From assembly GCA_937877295.1 (NCBI GenBank), contig CALFIV010000014.1:1-5474 (forward strand): a DNA stretch of 5,474 nt. The letters run 5' to 3'. The stretch's first letter is position 1. Every line of letters begins with the position of its first letter. This document shows positions 1 through 4,962 of the stretch, in pieces. Position numbers and translations under genes: made by a program. The notes beneath the pieces were generated by a model. That model did not search any database. It was not told the origin of the DNA and worked only from the letters and a program-made list of their open reading frames with translations. Source of the DNA: an uncultured Clostridia bacterium. GTDB lineage: Bacteria > Bacillota_A > Clostridia > Christensenellales > CAG-138.

Positions 1-2
1 AT

Positions 3-698
3 TATCGCGCGGTCGCCGTCGTCTGTACCGGAGATATCGTGGACAACCGCAACTATGAGCGGCATTGGAACAACGCCGACGCCGCGATCTCGCGCATCCG
101 CGACGAGATGCCCTTCTACTGCGTCGCAGGCAACCATGACGTTGGCGCGGACTCGGTGGACTATACCGCGTACCGGCAGGCCGATTTCTGCACCGCGCCG
201 GACGCAATGCGCTTCTATGAAGACGGAACTTGCTGGGTGCTGCCGCTTGACGAGCAACAGATTCTTCTGGTCGGGATCGGCTGGCGCAACGACGCCGCAT
301 ATGCCGACTGGGTGAACACGGCGATTGCGGACTACCCGGACTACCCCGCCGTTCTGCTCGTGCATAGCTTTTTGAATGACGACGGCACGCTTTCAACCAA
401 CGGCAAGCGTGTGGAAAAGGAGATTCTGTCCGAATCGCCGACGATCCGGCTCGTGCTGTGCGGACACAACGACGGCTCGACGCGCTGGTCCAAGTCGTAT
501 CCGGACGGGCATACCGTCAACGCAATGATGTACAACTTTCAGGACGATAAGAAATACGGGCTCGGCTACGCGCGCGTGCTGATGTTCAATCCCGGCACGC
601 GGAACATTGCGGTAACGACCTACTCGCCGTACCTCAATGACTATAACTATTACAAAGACGAAGCCCGCGATACGTTCACGCTCTTCGATGCGTGGTAA
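3..698 (+). CDS. Calcineurin-like metallophosphoesterase, 5' end outside window
   Basis: The frame is open from position 3 and ends at TAA 696-698, so this is the C-terminal ~231 residues of a longer protein; the GTG at 39 lies inside the first metal-binding motif and is not the start. Visible motifs are GDIVD (codons 30-44), GNHD (129-140), a lone His in LLVHSF (363-365) and CGHND (459-473). Order and spacing match the binuclear-metal metallophosphatase fold (Metallophos family), which hydrolyses phosphate mono- or diesters. The last motif reads GHND where many members have GHxH, so one ligand position is altered or supplied elsewhere. Such clostridial proteins are often exported, but any signal peptide would be outside the window. 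The substrate cannot be told. The gene appears to be the last of its transcript, with a terminator about 230 nt downstream. Confidence 0.85.
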   Translation, partial: YRAVAVVCTGDIVDNRNYERHWNNADAAISRIRDEMPFYCVAGNHDVGADSVDYTAYRQADFCTAPDAMRFYEDGTCWVLPLDEQQILLVGIGWRNDAAYADWVNTAIADYPDYPAVLLVHSFLNDDGTLSTNGKRVEKEILSESPTIRLVLCGHNDGSTRWSKSYPDGHTVNAMMYNFQDDKKYGLGYARVLMFNPGTRNIAVTTYSPYLNDYNYYKDEARDTFTLFDAW

Positions 699-899
699 CG
701 CCGAAGCGTGTCCGGCTTTGTTCACGGCAGCGTTTCCATTCATACAGATATGGTTCTGTTCCCGTAAAACCGCTGCCGCTCACCCTTCTCGCCGCTTCTC
801 CTTTCCACAGTCGACCTCGCTTGCTGCGGCTGCTCGGTTGTAAACGTCCTCGCGACGCCTTCGCATCGCTGCCACTCGACTGCGGTATCACAGCATGTT
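699..899. other. Gene-free region with inverted repeats, no convincing ORF
   Basis: No reading frame here has a ribosome binding site or a recognisable protein; the short ORFs on both strands are Arg/Ser/Pro-rich and look like chance frames. The DNA contains paired inverted repeats: CGGCAGCG (725-732) with CGCTGCCG (771-778), CAGTCGA (808-814) with TCGACTG (876-882), and a small CGTC/GACG hairpin (845-857). This could be a structured 3' UTR, a small RNA ending at the terminator at 928-952, or a copy of an interspersed repeat. I cannot choose between these from one copy. Confidence 0.4.
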
Positions 900-919
900 G
901 ATTCTCCTCTCGGAGAATC
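900..919. repeat. Perfect 8-bp inverted repeat, 4-nt loop
   Basis: GATTCTCC (900-907) and GGAGAATC (912-919) are exact reverse complements around a TCTC loop. No T tract follows, so it is not an intrinsic terminator by itself. It sits 8 nt before the terminator at 928-952 and may form a tandem hairpin with it. Confidence 0.6.
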
Positions 920-927
920 CTATGATC

Positions 928-952
928 GCGGGCTTTTGCCCGCTTTTCTTTT
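928..952 (+). terminator. Rho-independent terminator
   Basis: GCGGGC (928-933), a TTTT loop and GCCCGC (938-943) are followed directly by TTTTCTTTT (944-952). This is a classic GC stem plus U tract on the plus strand. It closes transcription from the metallophosphoesterase side and insulates it from the promoter that begins at 961. Confidence 0.88.
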
Positions 953-960
953 ATCCTTAT

Positions 961-992
961 TTGACAATTCTGTCACATCTCTGTGATATGAT
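961..992 (+). promoter_or_regulatory. Sigma-A type promoter with extended -10
   Basis: A perfect -35 hexamer TTGACA (961-966) is followed by TATGAT (987-992), preceded by TG at 984-985, forming an extended -10. The spacer is 20 nt, longer than the usual 17, which would make the promoter weak or activator-dependent; TGATAT at 984-989 gives a 17-nt spacer but a poorer -10. Transcription would start near 1000 and run into the small membrane-protein gene and the sigma factor fragment. It lies just after the terminator at 928-952, which supports it as the start of a new transcript. Confidence 0.6.
962..988. promoter_or_regulatory. Two overlapping dyads inside the promoter, candidate operator
   Basis: TGACA (962-966) and TGTCA (971-975) form one inverted repeat with a 4-nt spacer. 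TCACA (973-977) and TGTGA (982-986) form a second, also with a 4-nt spacer; one more outer pair exists at 971/988. Together they fill the spacer between -35 and -10, where a bound repressor would block polymerase. The binding protein is unknown; the second dyad uses the half-sites of CRP/FNR-type operators in the opposite order, so I do not assign it. Confidence 0.4.
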
Positions 993-1007
993 GAAAAAAA
1001 CATGCAA

Positions 1008-1097
1008 CCGCCTCCGCCCGAATCCGCTCTCTATGAGTGAAGGACACGCAAAACGGCGCTGTTGTGCGACAGGCGGCCGGGATGGGAAAGGAGGCGG
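1008..1097 (+). promoter_or_regulatory. Leader with potential anti-Shine-Dalgarno pairing
   Basis: CCGCCTCC at 1008-1015, close to the predicted transcript start, is the exact reverse complement of GGAGGCGG at 1090-1097, which includes the core of the Shine-Dalgarno for the TTG at 1100. A competing partner AGGCGG at 1071-1076 can pair with CCGCCT (1008-1013) instead and would leave the ribosome site free. The arrangement resembles a translational on/off leader, but no known riboswitch class is recognised and the two-state model is inference. Confidence 0.35.
1087..1094 (+). promoter_or_regulatory. Strong Shine-Dalgarno that fixes a TTG start
   Basis: AAAGGAGG ends 5 nt before TTG 1100-1102. 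It is the best ribosome binding site in this part of the window and selects TTG 1100 over GTG 1037 (no such site upstream) and GTG 1109 (14-nt spacing). Confidence 0.65.
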
Positions 1098-1099
1098 CG

Positions 1100-1234
1100 T
1101 TGGCACACGTGGGTAGCGGCTCTGCCGCAGCCGGCATGCAGATCGACGGCGCGGCATTGGTCGGTTTGCTGATCTTTGCGGGCATGACGCTGTTTCTGCT
1201 GTGCGCCGCGATCTGTTCGAAATGGCGGAAATAA
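1100..1234 (+). CDS. Small single-pass membrane protein, 44 aa, unknown function
   Basis: Translated from TTG 1100, the product is 44 residues. Residues 1-18 are small and polar (His-Val-Gly-Ser-Gly-Ser, then Ala-rich), residues 19-38 form one strongly hydrophobic segment (ALVGLLIFAG, MTLFLLCAAI), and the tail CSKWRK is positively charged. By the positive-inside rule the C-terminus should be cytoplasmic and the N-terminus outside. Two cysteines flank the end of the helix. I recognise no family. It is the first gene after the promoter at 961-992 and ends 38 nt before the sigma factor start, so the two are probably co-transcribed. A link to sigma factor control (for example as a membrane-anchored partner) is only a guess from position. 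A longer version from GTG 1037 would add 21 residues without a ribosome site. Confidence 0.5.
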   Translation: MAHVGSGSAAAGMQIDGAALVGLLIFAGMTLFLLCAAICSKWRK

Positions 1235-1272
1235 AACGCCGGCACAGACAATCCGACAAGGTTTGGGGAAAC

Positions 1273-1794
1273 ATGGAACAAGACTATTTTGACAAGGTTT
1301 ATGAAAAAACATACCGCCCGCTGCTGCGCTACGCGATCGTGCATCTGTCCGATCCCGTTGACGCCGAGGACGTTCTGCAGAACGTCTTTCTCGACTTTTA
1401 CCGGCACATTGAGGCATACGGGCACGCAGACATCCTCGCGCCGAAAGCATATTTGCTGAAAATGCTGCGGCATGAGATCATCAAGCGCTATGCCGCGCGC
1501 GAGAAACGGACCGCATATGAAGCGGAGGCCTTTGCACAATCCGAAGCGGCCGGAGCGGTCACGATCGAGGATGCGGCAATCAGCCGCGCAGACGCGCACA
1601 GGACATCGGCGGGATCGAGGCGGCATTGCAGGCTGCATATCCGGATTGGTCGGTGCGCAGAGCGTTTACCGCGCAGATCATCATCAACCATGTACAGGCG
1701 CGCGAAAACGAATGGATCGACAATATGGACCAGGCGCTCGAACGCGCGGCGGTCAACGGCGTCAAGAATCTTGTTGTGCAGCCGACGCACCTGA
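1273..1794 (+). CDS. ECF-type RNA polymerase sigma factor, truncated: region 2 only
   Basis: The start is ATG 1273, with GGGG at 1265-1268 as a weak ribosome site; the frame is also open upstream, but starting earlier would overlap the small membrane-protein gene. Residues 1-75 look like sigma-70 region 2: YRPLLRYAIVHLSD, then DAEDVLQNVFLDFYRHI (core-polymerase binding), then PKAYLLKMLRHEIIKRY (the -10 recognition part). After a variable linker to about DAAISRADAHR (near 1600), homology stops. Region 4, which reads the -35 element through a helix-turn-helix, is absent. The remaining codons to TAG 1792-1794 are Arg/Ser-rich out-of-frame reading of the cbiK sequence. The product would be unlikely to work as a sigma factor, though a free region 2 could still touch polymerase. 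The cause is a deletion joint or an assembly joint at about 1590-1605. Confidence 0.75.
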   Translation: MEQDYFDKVYEKTYRPLLRYAIVHLSDPVDAEDVLQNVFLDFYRHIEAYGHADILAPKAYLLKMLRHEIIKRYAAREKRTAYEAEAFAQSEAAGAVTIEDAAISRADAHRTSAGSRRHCRLHIRIGRCAERLPRRSSSTMYRRAKTNGSTIWTRRSNARRSTASRILLCSRRT

Positions 1795-2804
1795 TGCACG
1801 GCGCAGAATACGACGAGCTGGTCGCTGCAGTTACAGCGTATGCGGACAAGTTTGAAACCGTGAAGATCGCTGAGCCGCTGCTGGGTCAGGTCGGCGCAGA
1901 CAGCACGGAGGTTAACAACGATAAGGAACGTGTGGCGGTTGCAATCACAGCGGAAGCCGTGAAGCTTGCCGGTTACGAAAGCCTCGAAGCAGCGGATGCC
2001 GACGGCATGGCGTTTGTGTTCATGGGCCACGGCACGGCGCACAAGGCGAAGGTGACGTACAGCCAGATGCAGACGATGATGCAGAATCTCGGCTACAAGA
2101 ACGTCTTTATCGGCACGGTTGAAGGCGAGCCGGAAGAAACGGCATGCGAAGCGGTCATCGAAGCGGTGCATGCAGCGGGCTTTACCAAGGTCGTTCTCCG
2201 TCCGTTGATGGTCGTCGCGGGCGATCATGCCAACAACGATATGGCAGGCGAGGAAGAGGATTCCTGGCTCTCGATGTTCAACGCAAGCGGCTTCTTTACC
2301 GATGTGCAGACGCAAATCAACGGTCTTGGCAGCATCGACGCGGTGCAGGCGATGTATGTGGAACACTCCGGCGCGGCGATTGCCGAAGCGGGCCTTTCCG
2401 CAGCAAAGACGGTATCCGCGACAGCCGGCGCATTGGAGGACGGCGTCTATACGGCGGAGTTCCATACCGACAGCAGCATGTTCCATGTGAACGAGGCGAA
2501 CAACGGTCTCGGTGTGCTGACGGTCAAGGACGGACAGATGGTCATTCATGTGAGTCTCGTTTCGAAGTCGATCGTGAATCTGTTCTCCGGCATGGCCGAG
2601 GATGCGCAGAAGGACGGCGCAAAGCTGCTCGAGCCGACGACGGATACCGTCACCTACGACGACGGTACGACCGAGGAAGTCTACGGCTTCGACATTCCTG
2701 TGCCCGAGATCGGAACGGAATTTGACATAGCGATCTTCGGCAAGTCCGGCAAGTGGTACGACCATAAGGTCAGCGTACAGAACCCGGTCCTCGCCGAGGA
2801 ATAA
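1599..2804 (+). CDS. cbiK: Sirohydrochlorin cobaltochelatase CbiK-like protein, 5' truncated, with C-terminal extra domain
   Basis: CbiK inserts Co2+ into sirohydrochlorin in anaerobic cobalamin synthesis; exported relatives may handle other metals or haem. Homology begins abruptly at QDIGGIEAALQAAYPDW (from 1599) and continues through RRAFTAQIII, VVQPTHLMHG, FMGHGT, GTVEGEPE and MVVAGDHANNDM. The expected metal ligands are present: His in MGHG (codon 2028-2030), Glu in TVEG (2121-2123) and His in GDHAN (2226-2228). Missing are the start, the lipoprotein signal seen in many clostridial relatives, and the N-terminal FGTS motif. No start codon lies in this frame between the stop at 1518-1520 and TTG 1626, which is inside a conserved segment without a ribosome site, so this is probably a pseudogene. 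After a linker (residues 255-270 counted from 1626) comes a ~115-residue beta-rich domain (DGVYTAEF, LTVKDGQM, GFDIPVP, KWYDHKVSV) like the NEAT-type, iron-transport-associated domains. It ends at TAA 2802-2804. Confidence 0.8.
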   Translation, partial: QDIGGIEAALQAAYPDWSVRRAFTAQIIINHVQARENEWIDNMDQALERAAVNGVKNLVVQPTHLMHGAEYDELVAAVTAYADKFETVKIAEPLLGQVGADSTEVNNDKERVAVAITAEAVKLAGYESLEAADADGMAFVFMGHGTAHKAKVTYSQMQTMMQNLGYKNVFIGTVEGEPEETACEAVIEAVHAAGFTKVVLRPLMVVAGDHANNDMAGEEEDSWLSMFNASGFFTDVQTQINGLGSIDAVQAMYVEHSGAAIAEAGLSAAKTVSATAGALEDGVYTAEFHTDSSMFHVNEANNGLGVLTVKDGQMVIHVSLVSKSIVNLFSGMAEDAQKDGAKLLEPTTDTVTYDDGTTEEVYGFDIPVPEIGTEFDIAIFGKSGKWYDHKVSVQNPVLAEE

Positions 2805-2825
2805 TCGGCAGGTCTGAAAGTCACG

Positions 2826-2856
2826 AACCACCCGTAAGAACGGGTGGTTTGCTTTT
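2826..2856 (+). terminator. Intrinsic terminator after cbiK, possibly also the IS end hairpin
   Basis: AACCACCCG (2826-2834) pairs perfectly with CGGGTGGTT (2841-2849) around a TAAGAA loop and is followed by TGCTTTT. It lies 22 nt after the cbiK stop. IS200/IS605 elements carry subterminal hairpins at their ends for TnpA recognition, and this one lies about 90 nt beyond the tnpA stop, so it may serve both roles. Confidence 0.75.
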
Positions 2857-2941
2857 GGCTATAAGCCCTTGTTGCCAACTCGCGCCTCAAGACGCTGCTT
2901 GTACGTTGTCCAAGCTCTCTGTTTTTCCTTACTTTACGCCC

Positions 2942-3085
2942 CTACTTCTCTTGATCCTGTATGTACTTCCTGATCGTGGCTTCGTTTAGTCCCACTGTTG
3001 ACACATAGTAACCCTCCGCCCAAAAATGCCGGTTCCCGAACTTGTACTTTAGGTTCGCATGCGCGTCAAATATCATCAGCGCACT
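2942..3085 (-). pseudogene. tnpA: IS200/IS605 transposase TnpA, C-terminal fragment
   Basis: Read on the minus strand, the last ~48 codons give SALMIFDAHANLKYKFGN, then RHFWAEGYYVSTVGLNEA, then TIRKYIQDQEK and a stop at 2942-2944. This is the C-terminus of a Y1 HUH single-strand DNA transposase. The Tyr in RKYIQDQ aligns with the catalytic Tyr127 of IS608 TnpA (VKQYIENQ). The N-terminal part with the HUH motif that holds the metal is missing, so the fragment cannot be active. Upstream of Ser-Ala-Leu the minus frame stays open through the recombinase gene, but only as an antisense shadow. Confidence 0.85.
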
Positions 3086-4422
3086 TTCCCGAACAACGAT
3101 ATCCGCTTCATCGCCATCAACAACGGCGCGGACAGCGTCAACGGTACTGAGAACGACATGACGCCGTTCATCAATATCTTCAACGAGTTCTACGCCAAGG
3201 ATACCAGCCGAAAGATCCGCGCCGTTTTCAAAGCAAAGGGGCAGGCCGGAAAGCCACTTGCAACAAATCCGCCATACGGCTATATCAAAGATCCGAACGA
3301 CAAAAACCATTGGATCATTGAGGAGACCGCCGCCAATGTGGTACGCGAGATATTCCAGCTCTGCGTTGACGGGTACGGGCCTTCCCAGATCTGCGGCGTT
3401 ATGATGGAAAGGGGCTACATGAATCCCACGGCGTATATGCGCTCCGTCGGTGTGAAGAAGCCCGACAACCGTACCGTCGGGGACGATTACACTTGGCAGC
3501 CCAGTACCGTTGCCCACATGCTTGCGCGGCGCGAATACCTCGGATGCACGGTCAGCTTCAAAACGCATCGGAAGTCGTATAAGTGCAAGAAGCAGCTTAA
3601 GAACAATCCGTCCGAATGGCAGATTTTTGAGGGTACGCACGAGCCGATCATCACGAAGGAAGTATTCGATATCGTACAGCGCATCCGGGACGGCAGACGC
3701 AGATGGACACCAATGGGCGAGATGCCCGCTCTGTCCGGCATGGTATTCTGCGCCGACTGCGGCAGGAAGCTGTATCAGGTCAGGTACACCACCATGAAGC
3801 AGAAAGAGTACATGGTCTGCTCCGGCTATCGGAAAATCAAAGGTGCCTGTACCTCGCATCAGATCCGCAACGAGGTAATCGAGAATCTGCTTCTGGAAAA
3901 GCTCCAGAATCTGCTTTCCTTCATTGGCCGCCACGAATCCATATTTGTCCGGCTGAAAATGGCACAGTCCCAAGAAGAAATGAATCGCAGTCTCCGCGAT
4001 GGCAAGCGTGAACTGGAACAGGCTACGGCTCGTATGCAGAAACTGGATGCGATCATTCAGCGGCTCTACGAGGACAACATCGACGGGAAAATCTCCGATG
4101 ACCGTTTTGCCAAGATGACAGCCAGCTACGAGCAGGAGCAGACGGAGCTTAAAGCCCGTATTGCCGAGCTACACGATTTGCGGCTGAAGCAAAGGCAAAG
4201 TCGGACGGCGTTGACAGCTTTCTGAAAATGGTTCGCGGCAGAACAGAGATCACCGAATTGACACCCACGATCATCCGGGAATTCGTCGATAAAATCTACG
4301 TTCATCAGGCCGTGAATTTTGAGGGACACAGAATTCAGCAGATCGACATTGCATGGAACTTCATAGGCGTTTTCGATCCGCCGGAATCCGACCTTGAGCT
4401 TATAAAAGGGGAATCGGCATAG
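3077..4422 (+). pseudogene. Large serine recombinase, catalytic domain missing and frameshifted
   Basis: Large serine recombinases integrate and excise mobile elements. Homology starts abruptly at RTFPNNDIRFIAINNGADSV and runs through FYAKDTSRKIRAVFKAKG and NPPYGY. Counting from ATG 3059, a recombinase domain covers residues ~70-205, a zinc ribbon ~228-270 (Cys231, Cys234, Cys254, Cys264) and a coiled coil ~300-375. The catalytic resolvase domain (about 110 residues with the nucleophilic Ser) is lost; ATG 3059 lies in tnpA sequence and is not a native start. Near 4175-4183 the frame shifts: one frame ends at TGA 4223-4225, while the family's C-terminal sequence continues in another frame as AEAKAKSDGVDSFLKMVRG to TAG 4420-4422 (DUF4368-like end). 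ATG 4228 follows the stop by 2 nt, so re-initiation is possible, but a simple indel is the better explanation. The protein should be inactive. Confidence 0.85.
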
Positions 4423-4457
4423 CCGGTCGTTTCCAACCAACTATGCCGATATTTTTT
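4413..4457 (+). terminator. Terminator overlapping the recombinase stop codon
   Basis: ATCGGCATAG (4413-4422, including the TAG stop) pairs perfectly with CTATGCCGAT (4441-4450) across an 18-nt loop, followed by ATTTTTT (4451-4457). The 10-bp stem plus T tract ends the recombinase transcript. Confidence 0.78.
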
Positions 4458-4478
4458 CGGGACGCTAATCCCTAATTT

Positions 4479-4507
4479 GCCCCACCTTTGCGGGGCGCTT
4501 TGCTTTT
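4479..4507 (+). terminator. Second hairpin with T-rich tail between convergent genes
   Basis: GCCCC (4479-4483) and GGGGC (4492-4496) flank an 8-nt loop, followed by GCTTTGCTTTT. It is oriented as a plus-strand terminator behind the recombinase terminator and may be the older chromosomal one. On the minus strand only AAATT follows the stem, so it would be a weak terminator for the acetyltransferase gene. Confidence 0.5.
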
Positions 4508-4941
4508 CAGAGTTTTTTGATGAAACAGATGATACGGTTGGCTTCCTTGAAGCCGGAATGCAGATGAAAGCGAAGGCTGTCCGTGTTTTGGAGTTCGCAG
4601 TCGCTTGCAAACTCCGTGCAGCCACACTCTCCCGTCCATTCTTCGCAGGCTGCAAGCAGCGCAGAAGCGATCTTCTTGTGCCGGTACGGTTCTTTGACGT
4701 AGATTCCTTCGAGATAGCCGACCGGGCTCGTCTCTGTGCCCTCCACATAATCATGCCGCAGCTGACATTGCGCAAAACCGTTCGCTTCGCCATCCTGCTC
4801 CGACAGAAAGACCGCGCAGTCCGGATCGGCAAGCAGCCGGCGGTATTCCTCCCCCATCTCTTTGACCGTGTGATCCGGCCAAAGGCGGACGGCAACTGAT
4901 ACGACGGTTTTCGCGTCGCACATTTCTGCTTTCCGAATCAT
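4507..4941 (-). CDS. GNAT acetyltransferase, AAC(6')-like aminoglycoside 6'-N-acetyltransferase family
   Basis: This complete 144-residue protein starts at ATG 4941-4939 with GGAGG (4955-4951) 9 nt upstream, and stops with TGA at 4507. The N-terminus MIRKAEMCDAKTVVSVAVRL and the segments FAQCQLRHDYVEGTETSPVG, YLEGIYVKEPY, CTEFASDCELQN and HSGFKEANRIICFIKK follow the chromosomal AAC(6')-I pattern, which transfers acetyl from acetyl-CoA to the 6'-amine of aminoglycosides. Length is normal for the family. The acetyl-CoA loop, usually Q/R-x-x-G-x-G/A, reads RHKKIA (residues 87-92), with Lys90 (codon 4674-4672) in place of Gly. The cytosolic protein may modify another amine, so resistance cannot be assumed. 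It lies 64 nt downstream of the oxidoreductase gene on the same strand and is convergent with the recombinase. I see no promoter of its own. Confidence 0.8.
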   Translation of the reverse strand: MIRKAEMCDAKTVVSVAVRLWPDHTVKEMGEEYRRLLADPDCAVFLSEQDGEANGFAQCQLRHDYVEGTETSPVGYLEGIYVKEPYRHKKIASALLAACEEWTGECGCTEFASDCELQNTDSLRFHLHSGFKEANRIICFIKKL

Positions 4942-4950
4942 GCTCCTGTC

Positions 4951-4955
4951 CCTCC
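4951..4955 (-). promoter_or_regulatory. Ribosome binding site of the acetyltransferase
   Basis: The minus strand reads GGAGG here, 9 nt before ATG 4941-4939. It supports this start. Confidence 0.65.
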
Positions 4956-4962
4956 GATATTA

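Larger units (their letters stand above)
2810..3085 (-). mobile_element. Remnant of an IS200/IS605-family element (right-end part)
   Basis: The segment contains the end of a Y1 transposase gene on the minus strand (2942 to about 3085), about 90 nt of non-coding DNA, and a 9-bp hairpin (2826-2849) in the place expected for the recognition hairpin at the right end. The outer boundary is set only approximately, just after the cbiK stop. The left end, the N-terminal two thirds of tnpA and any tnpB are absent. The element is cut off at about 3077-3090, where serine recombinase coding sequence begins on the other strand. Confidence 0.65.

Noticed and set aside
676..901. Short ORFs on both strands after the metallophosphoesterase
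   Set aside because: Basic, low-information sequences without ribosome sites; treated as non-coding structured DNA.
1033..1116. Possible 27-codon leader peptide from ATG 1033
   Set aside because: No Shine-Dalgarno lies before it, the composition is Gly/Arg-rich, and it overlaps the better supported TTG 1100 gene.
1369..1386. 18-nt perfect palindrome GACGTTCTGCAGAACGTC
   Set aside because: It encodes the conserved DVLQNV of sigma region 2, so coding constraint and chance explain it better than an operator within the gene.
1488..2831. A 447-codon minus-strand open frame opposite cbiK
   Set aside because: It is an antisense shadow: His/Arg/Val-rich, without recognisable motifs or ribosome site, while the plus strand matches CbiK throughout.
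3086..3973. Upstream extension of the minus-strand tnpA frame through the recombinase gene
   Set aside because: Only the last ~48 codons (2942 to about 3085) resemble TnpA; the rest is the antisense of clear recombinase coding sequence.
4477..4899. A plus-strand 140-codon open frame opposite the acetyltransferase
   Set aside because: The minus strand encodes a complete AAC(6')-like protein with a good ribosome site; the plus frame has no motif.
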